64,000 bases of DNA from NCBI RefSeq assembly GCF_001751365.1, contig NZ_LJGT01000038.1, positions 112,466 to 176,465 on the forward strand, read 5' to 3'. Positions 16,678 to 23,652 of this stretch are shown here, piece by piece (the stretch's first letter is position 1; every line of letters begins with the position of its first letter). The DNA is from Streptomyces abyssalis (lineage in GTDB: Bacteria > Actinomycetota > Actinomycetes > Streptomycetales > Streptomycetaceae). The translations under genes were made by a program, and so were the position numbers. Below the pieces are notes generated by a model. That model saw nothing but the letters and a program-made list of their open reading frames with translations. It had not been told where the DNA came from and made no database searches.

Positions 16678-17468
16678 GAATCGACGTCGCACAGGTCGGC
16701 TGGACCGTCCGGAACAAGACCATCATCGAGGGCGTCGACTTCACGGTCACGTCCGGGGAGACCGTCGGGCTCATAGGCCCCAACGGCTCGGGAAAGTCGT
16801 CGCTGCTGCGGTGCGCCGCGGGGCTGCTCAAGCCGACGCATGGTGCCGTCCGCTACGACGGGCACGACATCAGGGTGTTCGGCCCTCGCGGGATCGCCCA
16901 GCACATCGCCTTCGTCGGGCAGACTTCCCACACCGCGGGCGAACTGCGGGTCGCCGACGTGGTCGCTCTGGGACGCACGCCCTTCCGCGACCGGTGGCGC
17001 GGCCTCAACTCCACGGACCGCCTCATCATCGACGCCGCCCTCGCACACATGGGCCTGACCGGCCTCGCCACCCGTACGTGGAGGACGCTGTCCGGCGGAG
17101 AACAACAACGGACCCACGTCGCACGCGCGCTGGCCCAGCAGCCCTGGGGAATTCTTCTGGACGAACCCCTCAACCACCTGGACATCAGGTACCAGTTGGA
17201 ACTCATGGAGATGCTGGCCGCCACCGACCAGACCGTTCTGGTCGCCGTACACGACCTGGCTCTCGCTGCCCGCTTCTGCGACAGGCTCATCCTGCTGAAC
17301 CAGGGGAAGGTCACCGCGGAAGGAATACCGCACGACGTACTCACTGCGGAGAATCTGAGGAACGTCTTCGGAACCGAGACGGAAATCACCCGCGACAGCG
17401 GCGGACGGCTCACCATCAGCCACCGAGGTGTCGCACCGGGGCCCGAGTCTTCCTCCACCCCCGGCTGA
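16674..17468 (+). CDS. FecE-type ABC ATPase of the second importer
   Basis: 264 residues with Walker A GPNGSGKSS, signature LSGGEQQRT, Walker B ILLDEPLNHLD and switch His VAVHDLA. Length and motif order are standard for this family. The start is translationally coupled to the permease by ATGA overlap. Together with the two preceding genes this gives a complete lipoprotein, permease and ATPase set. Confidence 0.93.
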   Translation: MRIDVAQVGWTVRNKTIIEGVDFTVTSGETVGLIGPNGSGKSSLLRCAAGLLKPTHGAVRYDGHDIRVFGPRGIAQHIAFVGQTSHTAGELRVADVVALGRTPFRDRWRGLNSTDRLIIDAALAHMGLTGLATRTWRTLSGGEQQRTHVARALAQQPWGILLDEPLNHLDIRYQLELMEMLAATDQTVLVAVHDLALAARFCDRLILLNQGKVTAEGIPHDVLTAENLRNVFGTETEITRDSGGRLTISHRGVAPGPESSSTPG

Positions 17469-17628
17469 ACTGCCGAAGCATCGATCTCGCCTTGCTCCCC
17501 GACTCGGCACGGACCGAGCCCCGGCCGGAACGGCGTGCATGCCCAGGATTGATCAAGGGCACCGCCCACCCGACGGGCTTTGGAACAAGAACGACCACGT
17601 CATACCGGGGAGTATTCACAACATGAAT

Positions 17629-17645
17629 CCGACATTCGCTGTCGG
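17629..17645 (+). terminator. Hairpin plus T-run in the gap after the second importer
   Basis: CCGACA and TGTCGG form a 6-bp stem with a TTCGC loop, followed by TTTTC. It lies 160 bp after the ATPase stop and 150 bp before the His-rich gene, and may terminate the importer transcript. The rest of 17469-17796 holds no gene I can support. Confidence 0.45.
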
Positions 17646-17796
17646 TTTTCGACACGTGCGTCAATAGCTGTTTCCGTATCACCCTCGTGACACGCTTCAT
17701 CAACATCCCACACTCTGCGCACCGAATTCCTCGGCCGCCGGCTGCCTCAAGCCCGGCTGTCTTCGATGCCGCGAATCACAAACGGAGTTGAGCAAC

Positions 17797-18096
17797 GTGA
17801 CAACGACACAGCACCGCGTCCACGACAGCCACAGCCACACGCACGGCGAAGGATGCGGACACGTCGCCGTACCGCACGGCGACCACATGGACTACGCACA
17901 CGACGGGCATCTGCACCGCCCTCACGAAGATCACACCGACGAATGCGAAGCACAGGAGCACCGGGAACACTCCGGCCACGACCACATGCACGGCGAAGGA
18001 TGCGGACACGTCGCCGTGCCGCACGGCGACCACGTGGACTACGTACACGACGGACACCGGCACGCCGCACACCAGGGCCACTGGGACGACCACTGA
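17797..18096 (+). CDS. His/Cys-rich small protein with two internal repeats, putative zinc-binding
   Basis: 99 residues with about 28 His and four Cys. A unit HGEGCGHVAVPHGDH, followed by a DY..HDGH tail, occurs twice with almost no change, and the DNA of the two copies (from 17841 and from 17988) is also nearly identical. No signal peptide or membrane segment is visible, so it is likely a cytoplasmic metal-binding or storage protein. The GTG at 17797 is preferred: GGAG is 9 bases away, while it is too close to the TTG at 17788. It lies between two zinc-regulated operons and ends 141 bp from the convergent S14 gene. I see no clear Zur box in its own promoter region. Confidence 0.8.
   Translation: MTTTQHRVHDSHSHTHGEGCGHVAVPHGDHMDYAHDGHLHRPHEDHTDECEAQEHREHSGHDHMHGEGCGHVAVPHGDHVDYVHDGHRHAAHQGHWDDH
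17841..18057 (+). repeat. Intragenic direct repeat, two ~70-bp copies 147 bp apart
   Basis: The copy from 17841 to 17910 and the copy from 17988 to 18057 begin with GCACGGCGAAGGATGCGGAC and differ at only a few bases. They encode the repeated His/Cys motif of the surrounding gene. Near-identity at the DNA level suggests a recent duplication or ongoing gene conversion. Confidence 0.85.
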
Positions 18097-18111
18097 TGAC
18101 CCCCGAAGGAA

Positions 18112-18153
18112 CCCGTCATTGCGCTCCGGACCTTTGCCCGGAGCGCTGACGGG
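18112..18153. terminator. Bidirectional terminator between convergent genes
   Basis: CCCGTCA, TT, GCGCTCCGG (18112-18129) pairs with CCGGAGCGC, TGACGGG (18138-18153): 16 paired bases with one 2-base bulge and an 8-base loop. It lies between the His-rich gene and the S14 gene, which converge on it, and can end both transcripts. Confidence 0.85.
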
Positions 18154-18237
18154 GGCCTTTCCGCCAAGGCGACGCACGACCGACGCAGGCCGGTTCACCG
18201 TCCGCGGTCGCCATCGATGCCCAGAGGCCGACGGGGA

Positions 18238-18543
18238 TCACCAGGAGGACTTGGTGACCCCGGGCAGGTATCCCTTGTGTGCGAGTTCGCGCATGCGCAC
18301 GCGTGAGAGTCCGAACGCCCGCAGGTGACCGCGCGGGCGCCCGTCGACGGCGTCACGGTTGCGCACCCGTGTGGCGCTGGCGTCGCGGGGCTGACGGCGC
18401 AACTCACGCAGAGCGGCCGCCCTTTCCGTCTCCGTCGAGGACGGGCGGCGAAGTATCTCCTTCAACTCGGCCCGGCGGGCCGCGTACCGCTCCACCACGG
18501 CCTTTCGCTTCTCGTTCTTGGCGATCTTGCTCTTCTTCGCCAT
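18238..18543 (-). CDS. rpsN: 30S ribosomal protein S14, zinc-free paralogue
   Basis: 101 residues, the long S14 form without the CxxC zinc ribbon ([20 protein letters not shown] start and [21 protein letters not shown] end). In actinobacteria this C-minus S14 replaces the zinc-binding form under zinc limitation. Its start codon shares one base with the stop of the L28 gene, so the two are translated together from the Zur-controlled promoter at 18780-18843. Confidence 0.95.
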   Translation of the reverse strand: MAKKSKIAKNEKRKAVVERYAARRAELKEILRRPSSTETERAAALRELRRQPRDASATRVRNRDAVDGRPRGHLRAFGLSRVRMRELAHKGYLPGVTKSSW

Positions 18544-18779
18544 CAGACCTTCCCTCCTCGTGCGCGGATTCGCGCGACGGCCCTTTCGATGCCGATCGCG
18601 TCGACCGTCTTGATCCCCTTCGCGCTGAGGGTGAGCCGCACATGGCGGCCTTCACTCGGCAGCCAGTAGCGCCTGCGCTGGATGTTGGGGTCGAAGCGCC
18701 GGCGGGAGCGGCGGTGCGAGTGGGACACGGTGTTGCCGAACCGGGGCTCGGCGCCGGTCAGTTGGCAGCGGGCGGACAT
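18543..18779 (-). CDS. rpmB: 50S ribosomal protein L28, zinc-free paralogue
   Basis: 78 residues. The N-terminus [22 protein letters not shown] has only one of the cysteines that bind zinc in the C-plus form, and no second pair follows. It is first in the minus-strand ribosomal pair, 38 bp from the edge of the perfect Zur palindrome. Confidence 0.95.
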   Translation of the reverse strand: MSARCQLTGAEPRFGNTVSHSHRRSRRRFDPNIQRRRYWLPSEGRHVRLTLSAKGIKTVDAIGIERAVARIRARGGKV

Positions 18780-18816
18780 GCGGTGACCTGCCTCTCGTGG
18801 CTCATGGTTTTGTTAA

Positions 18817-18831
18817 TGGAAATCATTTCCA
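18817..18831. promoter_or_regulatory. Perfect Zur box between divergent ribosomal operons
   Basis: TGGAAATCATTTCCA is a perfect 7-1-7 inverted repeat of the type bound by streptomycete Zur. It lies between rpmB (minus) and rpmG (plus), immediately before a TATACT -10 element for rpmG, so it occupies the spacer of that promoter. Bound Zn-Zur should shut off both directions. Confidence 0.92.
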
Positions 18832-18837
18832 TATACT
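18832..18837 (+). promoter_or_regulatory. -10 element of rpmG; transcript probably leaderless
   Basis: TATACT is followed after six bases by the rpmG ATG at 18844. With standard -10 to start spacing, transcription would begin at or next to the A of the ATG. No ribosome binding site exists in the 12 bases between the Zur box and the ATG. Confidence 0.65.
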
Positions 18838-18843
18838 ACACGC

Positions 18844-19008
18844 ATGCCAAGCAACGACCTACGTCCGATCGTCAGGCTCCGGTCCACGGCCGGCACCGGC
18901 TACACCTACGTGACCCGCAAGAACCGCCGTAACGACCCCGACCGCATGACCCTGCGCAAGTACGACCCCGTCGCCCGACGCCACGTCGACTTCCGCGAGA
19001 CCCGCTGA
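18844..19008 (+). CDS. rpmG: 50S ribosomal protein L33, zinc-free paralogue
   Basis: 54 residues ([20 protein letters not shown]...; ends [10 protein letters not shown]) with no cysteine, the C-minus L33 form. It is first in the plus-strand operon, followed by L31, the Mrf/CobW-like protein and S18. The start codon lies 13 bases from the Zur box and appears to be leaderless. Confidence 0.93.
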   Translation: MPSNDLRPIVRLRSTAGTGYTYVTRKNRRNDPDRMTLRKYDPVARRHVDFRETR

Positions 19009-19046
19009 GAGCCCACGCGACCGAGCCCCACGCAAAGGAGAGCGCC

Positions 19047-19301
19047 ATGAAGCAGGGCATACACCCCGACTACGGTCCCGTCGTCTTCCGGGACAAGGCC
19101 GCGGGATTCGCCTTCCTCACCCGCTCCACCGTCACCAGCGACACGAGGATCGACTGGGAGGACGGCAACAGCTACCCCGTCATCGACGTCGAGATCTCCT
19201 CCAAGAGCCACCCCTTCTACACCGGCACAGCCCGCGTCCTGGACACAGCAGGGCGGGTGGAGCGCTTCGAGCGCCGCTACGGCCGCCGAGAGGCGCGCTG
19301 A
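19047..19301 (+). CDS. rpmE2: 50S ribosomal protein L31 type B, zinc-free
   Basis: 84 residues, typical type B L31 ([20 protein letters not shown], later [10 protein letters not shown]) without the CxxC and lone Cys of zinc-binding L31. AAAGGAGA precedes the ATG. The TGA shares one base with the ATG of the next gene (TGATG), showing tight coupling. Confidence 0.95.
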   Translation: MKQGIHPDYGPVVFRDKAAGFAFLTRSTVTSDTRIDWEDGNSYPVIDVEISSKSHPFYTGTARVLDTAGRVERFERRYGRREAR

Positions 19302-20452
19302 TGGAGAGCCGGCCGAAGCTTCCCGTCGTCATCGCCTGCGGGCTGCACTCCGAGGCACGTACCGAGGTCGTGGACCGGCTGCTGCGGGCCGTGCCCGGCA
19401 GCGTCGCGCTGCACCACGACCACTCGACGGCCTCACACGGAACGGTGCGGCGGACGATACGCAGCGCCGCCGGCGAACTGCACGCGGGAGAGGCACCGTT
19501 GGTCAACGACTGCGCCTGCTGCGCCCTCCGCCAGGACCTGATCCCCGAACTGGAGAGGCTGGCCACGGACGGCATCACCCGGCTCGCCGTCGTGGAACTG
19601 TGGGACTCCGTCGAGCCCAAGGCGATGGCCGAAGTCGTGGCCGCACACGGCGAAGACGTCGTCCTCACCAATGTCGTCACGGCCGTCGACCCGGCCCTCG
19701 TCCTGCCCTGCCTCGGCAACGGCGACGACCTCGCAGACGCCGGCCTCGCGGCTGCCGCCACCGATCAGCGCACCGTCGCCGACACCTTCGCCCGCCAGCT
19801 CGAATACGCCCCCGTGCTCGCCCTCGTCGACAGCGAAGACGCCGACGAGGAGGACGCGGCGTTGCTGAACCAGCTGCATCCCACCGCGCACCACGTACAC
19901 GCGGCATCCCGTGAGTTGGCGGCCGCCGCCTTCGCCGGTTTCGACGTGCGTGCCGCCGCCGCGGCTCAGGACCCCGCCTGCGCACTGCTGCCGCAGGAGG
20001 CGGACGACTCCGGGGTGAGCACCTACGTCTGGCACCGCGACCGTCCCTTCCACCCGGAACGGCTCTACCGGGCGCTCGAGGACCTGACCTGCGCCGCTGC
20101 ACGCAGCCGGGGACGCTTCTGGCTCGCCGACCGCCCCGACACCCTGCTGGGGTGGGACGCGGCCGGCGGCGCACTCAGCGTCGAGCAAGCGGGCCCCTGG
20201 CTGGCCGCACTCCCCGACGCCGCCTGGGACATGGTGCCTCCGGAACGCAGAGCGGCCGCCGCACTCGACTGGCACGACGAGAACGGCGACCGCTGCCAGC
20301 ACCTGGTCTTCACCTCACCGGGCCTCGACCGCGACGGCCTCGGGGAAGTCCTCGAGTCGTGCCTGCTGACCGACGCCGAATACGCCGCAGGTCCCGACGC
20401 CTGGCGGCGGCTGCCGCCCACCTTCGCTCCGCTTCTCGATCACGCGATCTGA
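19301..20452 (+). CDS. CobW-like protein with degenerate P-loop, Mrf-type hibernation factor candidate
   Basis: 383 residues. The CobW metal motif is kept (CACC, Cys71/73/74) and the C-terminal CobW domain is complete, ending LLTDAEYAAGPDAWRRLPPTF. The N-terminal nucleotide loop is not: where G-x-x-G-x-GKTT is expected, residues 11-21 read IACGLHSEART, with no GKT/S. In mycobacteria the CobW-like gene of the equivalent C-minus ribosomal operon encodes Mrf (Rv0106 in M. tuberculosis), which recruits the ribosome hibernation factor MPY under zinc starvation. Position and order fit that role; GTP hydrolysis looks unlikely. It may also be a zinc chaperone that has lost activity. Confidence 0.8.
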   Translation: MESRPKLPVVIACGLHSEARTEVVDRLLRAVPGSVALHHDHSTASHGTVRRTIRSAAGELHAGEAPLVNDCACCALRQDLIPELERLATDGITRLAVVELWDSVEPKAMAEVVAAHGEDVVLTNVVTAVDPALVLPCLGNGDDLADAGLAAAATDQRTVADTFARQLEYAPVLALVDSEDADEEDAALLNQLHPTAHHVHAASRELAAAAFAGFDVRAAAAAQDPACALLPQEADDSGVSTYVWHRDRPFHPERLYRALEDLTCAAARSRGRFWLADRPDTLLGWDAAGGALSVEQAGPWLAALPDAAWDMVPPERRAAAALDWHDENGDRCQHLVFTSPGLDRDGLGEVLESCLLTDAEYAAGPDAWRRLPPTFAPLLDHAI

Positions 20453-20488
20453 AGCCGCCCGCCCCCGAATCTCACCCCTGGAGATCCT

Positions 20489-20725
20489 GTGCCCCGTCAA
20501 AACGCCGCCCGCAAGCCCGTCAAGTCCCGCCGCAATCCCCTGGACGCCGCCGGCATCACCTACATCGACTACAAGGACACCGACCTCCTGCGGAAGTTCA
20601 TCTCCGACCGGGGCAAGATCCGCAGCCGCCGCGTGACCCGGATCAGCGCACAACAGCAACGACAGATGGCACGGGCGATCAAGAACGCCCGCGAGATGGC
20701 CCTGCTGCCGTACGGGAGCCGGTGA
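20489..20725 (+). CDS. rpsR: 30S ribosomal protein S18, zinc-free paralogue
   Basis: 78 residues of the S18 family ([26 protein letters not shown] is its core; ends [18 protein letters not shown]) without cysteine. The GTG start has GGAG at 6 bases. Last gene of the Zur-controlled ribosomal operon, 36 bp after the Mrf-like gene. Confidence 0.93.
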   Translation: MPRQNAARKPVKSRRNPLDAAGITYIDYKDTDLLRKFISDRGKIRSRRVTRISAQQQRQMARAIKNAREMALLPYGSR

Positions 20726-20966
20726 ACGCCGCTCGGCCGCTTACCGGAGGAGCACCGCCGGCCGCCACGAAGAGTCCATCGAGCTGAACCACCCACCGGG
20801 GATGAAAGGTGCCTAATCATCATTTAGAGCTTGTTTATTGCCATCGCCTAACGTCATGTCAGATCTCCGGGTCCCCCGCCGGAACGGAACCTCCGCTCAC
20901 GCGCACTGAGCGGCCGGACTCCGCGCGGGCCCGCCATACCCACCGACTCCGGGAAATGAGAGCACC

Positions 20967-21416
20967 ATGACGAACCGCATCCGCACGACCAGACGATGGC
21001 GTCTTCGCACCGCCGCGACGGCCGGCGCGTTCACGCTGGCGGGGGCCGCGGCCCTCGCCGCACCCACGGCCTCGTACGCGGCACCGGCCGCGACGACTTC
21101 CACGGCGGCTGCCGCCCAGGAGACGCGGACGGCCCCTTGCAACTCGGGTTACGTCTGCATCTACAAGGGCGACATCTGGGACGGCAGTTCCAACCACCCC
21201 ATGGTGTACAGCTTCTACCGCTACGGCACGTACAACGTGGCCAACCTCATCGGCGACTACACCGTGAAGAACTGCCAGACGGGCGGTGCCGGGGTCAGGG
21301 GACTCACGGGGTACGACGGCACGGGAAGCGTTGCGTGGGACCTCGACGTCAACAACTGCACCACGGGCCTGTGGACGAACCTTACGTCGACGAACTCCGT
21401 ACGGCTCTATCCCTAG
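20967..21416 (+). CDS. Small secreted protein, peptidase inhibitor I36-like
   Basis: 149 residues: twin-Arg/Lys-rich n-region, hydrophobic h-region and ASYAAPA cleavage area near residue 40, so exported. The mature part has about four cysteines (CNSGYVCIYKG, NCQTGG, NCTTG) and many Tyr/Gly/Asn, resembling the beta-rich I36 (SMPI) inhibitor-like proteins common in streptomycetes. Inhibition is not established for most of these. It has its own AT-rich promoter region (20800-20860) and ends before a strong terminator. Confidence 0.8.
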   Translation: MTNRIRTTRRWRLRTAATAGAFTLAGAAALAAPTASYAAPAATTSTAAAAQETRTAPCNSGYVCIYKGDIWDGSSNHPMVYSFYRYGTYNVANLIGDYTVKNCQTGGAGVRGLTGYDGTGSVAWDLDVNNCTTGLWTNLTSTNSVRLYP

Positions 21417-21446
21417 AGCTCACAGGCTCCCGCACCCACCGGGGAC

Positions 21447-21471
21447 GCGGCCCGGCTCGCCGCCGGGCCGC
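21447..21471 (+). terminator. Hairpin terminator after the secreted protein gene
   Basis: GCGGCCCGG (21447-21455) pairs with CCGGGCCGC (21463-21471) over 9 bp around CTCGCCG. It is 30 bp after the stop. The remaining stretch to 21716 has no gene I recognise; on the minus strand one frame reads GIKGDQHPAYDLMAAAG, which I cannot assign. Confidence 0.75.
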
Positions 21472-21716
21472 ACGCAGTGGTGAGCCGCGCTCGCTGTGAC
21501 GGCCGCGAGGGGCCTCGGAAGAGTTCGGCCGCCAGCACCCATTCGATCGTCCCGGCGGCGGCCATGAGGTCGTAGGCCGGGTGCTGATCACCCTTGATGC
21601 CGGCGGAGCACGGCGTTTCGATCGTTTCGACGGGACAGGGAATCACTCAACCAGCACCAGAGCCGGTCATCGGACAGACCTGCTGGAGACGCTCCCTTGC
21701 CCATGGGTGGGCGGTG

Positions 21717-23510
21717 TCACGCGTGGGCCGTGTCCTGCCTCAGTTGGTGCAGCTGAAGTCCGAGTTGCAGTTCCAGGCCGTTCTCGTGGCGCCAGTTGAA
21801 GCCGAGAATGTTGCTGGCGCGGTCCAGTCGCTTGAGCAGCGTATTGACGTGCACGTGCAACGCTCGGGCGGTCGCCGCGACGTTGGCACGATGGCCGTAG
21901 TAGGCGCTGAGGGTGTCGACGAGGTTGGTGCCACGTCGCTGGTCGTGGTCAAGGAGCGGGCCTATGGAGTCGGCGATGAAACCTTCGAGCTCGCGGACCC
22001 GTTCGGTGTCGAAGATCATGGCGTAGAGGGCGTATCGACCCGTTGTGGCGCCCAGGTCGGTGTGGCCGATTGCTCGCATCACAGCACTGCAACGGCTGGC
22101 CAGGGAGAAGGCGCGTGACCAGTCATGATTTACCGCCCGTTCTCCGACGACGACCACGGGGCCACCCAGCGTGCGACGCAGTCGACAATGGACGTCCTCG
22201 ACGGTCCGGTCGTCGTCGACGCTGTGGAGAATCGTGGTCGCCCTGCCCAGATGTTCGCCGGCCAGCCCTGAGCGGTCTCGGGCGATGTCGTGCAGGTGGC
22301 GCGAGAGATCCGTTGACGACATCGTGGGGGAATCCGCGACGAGGACCAGATCCAGGCGGTCGGCGTCGATGTTGCGAGCCCGGGTGCGGGCGCGCTGAGC
22401 AGGACTGATCCCGGGGCTGCCGACCATGAGCTCGGTCAGGAGCTCTCCGCTCAATCGCTCGCTGGCCTCGGCAACGGCCCGCTCCTTGAGGATGAGCAAC
22501 CCCAGGATGTGGGTGGCCCGCTCGAGGGTTCGCAGGTCCATGTCGTCCGGGGCGCCGCGGTCCGCGGCTCCCTCTCGGGTCCACGCCAGTGCCCCGAGGT
22601 AGCTGTCGCCTGCCTGGATCGAAGCCACGCTGCGGGCCACCCCGTCGGGATCGACCCACGTCGTGCAGCGGCCCGAGCCGTGTGCGTTCTTGACGACATC
22701 GGCCAGGTCGATCTCCGATGGAGTCCGGCACGGACTCGACGTCGAGTCTCGGCGAACGAGAGCGGCGCCGGCCCTGTCGAAGAGCGCGACGCTTCCCCCG
22801 AGTTGATCGGCGAGAAGCTGCGCGACATCGCCCGGCGTCCCGCCCCCCAGCACAACCCCGGTCAAGGCTTCGTGGATCGCCTGCGCTCGCTCCATCACGG
22901 CCACGTGTTCCTCGATCTTCCCGTACGCGATCTGCAGCTCGTGCAGGGCATTCCGGCTCGCCTCGTAGAGACGGGCATTGTCGAGGGCAACCGCTGCGTG
23001 ATCGGCGAATGCGCTCAGCAGCGCGATCTCGTCGGCTTGGAAGGATCGCTCCGAGCGGTCCGCGGCGAACAGGGCGCCCACCGCTTCACCTCGGATGACC
23101 AGTGGCACACCGAGAAGCGCGACGAGTGCCTCGGTAGCGGCCAGGCGGTCGAAGTTCGGATCGTGCTCGATAAGAGTCGAGTTGATGTAATTGCGCACCC
23201 AGTGCGGGCGCCGGGAGGCCAGTACCTTGCCGCCAAGCCCCACACCCGCCGGTATGCCCGCCGCGAGGAACGAGGGAGAGATCGTTCCCTCCGATGCCTT
23301 GGCCGACAGTCTGCCGTCCGCGCCGACAAGCGAGAGGTAGATGAAGTCCGTACCGATCAGATCGTGGGCGTGGTGGACGATGGACTGCAGCACCTCATCG
23401 AGCTCGCCCAGCGCAGTGAGCGACTTGGCAGTCGCATACAACGACGCCAGCTCGCGCTGCCGGCGCAGCAGGGAGTACGACTCCGCCTCGCCACCGGGGT
23501 CGCTGACCAC
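21717..23510 (-). CDS. GAF-domain PucR-family transcriptional regulator
   Basis: 597 residues. A GAF domain occupies about 25-185 (GVGLGGKVLASRRPHWVRNY, LLGVPLVIRGEAVGALFAADR), followed by a short coiled segment, a middle CdaR-like region and a C-terminal PucR HTH_30 (VDTLSAYYGHRANVAATARALHVHVNTLLKRLDRASNILG). Such proteins are usually activators of adjacent catabolic operons that sense an aromatic compound or acyl-CoA. It is transcribed away from the MFS/esterase/acyl-CoA synthetase operon. GAAGGAGG lies 8 bases before the GTG start. Confidence 0.88.
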   Translation of the reverse strand: MVSDPGGEAESYSLLRRQRELASLYATAKSLTALGELDEVLQSIVHHAHDLIGTDFIYLSLVGADGRLSAKASEGTISPSFLAAGIPAGVGLGGKVLASRRPHWVRNYINSTLIEHDPNFDRLAATEALVALLGVPLVIRGEAVGALFAADRSERSFQADEIALLSAFADHAAVALDNARLYEASRNALHELQIAYGKIEEHVAVMERAQAIHEALTGVVLGGGTPGDVAQLLADQLGGSVALFDRAGAALVRRDSTSSPCRTPSEIDLADVVKNAHGSGRCTTWVDPDGVARSVASIQAGDSYLGALAWTREGAADRGAPDDMDLRTLERATHILGLLILKERAVAEASERLSGELLTELMVGSPGISPAQRARTRARNIDADRLDLVLVADSPTMSSTDLSRHLHDIARDRSGLAGEHLGRATTILHSVDDDRTVEDVHCRLRRTLGGPVVVVGERAVNHDWSRAFSLASRCSAVMRAIGHTDLGATTGRYALYAMIFDTERVRELEGFIADSIGPLLDHDQRRGTNLVDTLSAYYGHRANVAATARALHVHVNTLLKRLDRASNILGFNWRHENGLELQLGLQLHQLRQDTAHA

Positions 23511-23560
23511 AACGCCACCTCCTTCGCATCAGGTGAAAGAAAGACCCACCGAACCAGCGT

Positions 23561-23583
23561 GAGGTGTGGATGATACGTACCTC
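23561..23583. promoter_or_regulatory. Inverted repeat in the divergent regulator/permease promoter
   Basis: GAGGT and ACCTC flank a 13-base AT-richer centre containing GATACG, halfway between the PucR-type regulator and the permease gene. A CATAATATG element (23603-23611) nearby could be a -10. It is a candidate binding site for the regulator; arms are short. Confidence 0.35.
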
Positions 23584-23652
23584 AACCGTCAGTTAGCGGC
23601 GCCATAATATGACCGCCATCACTCGCCTGTGCTATCGACGAAGGCGGCATGT

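Noticed and set aside
4419-17468. Assignment of the locus to staphyloferrin B, EDDS or an opine metallophore pathway
   Set aside because: Only the SbnA-like enzyme fits. SbnB-type dehydrogenase, NIS synthetases, nicotianamine-synthase-like and opine dehydrogenase genes are absent.
20815-20840. CTAATCATCATTTAG as a further Zur box before the secreted protein
   Set aside because: Arms are only 4 bp and it does not match the 7-1-7 consensus.
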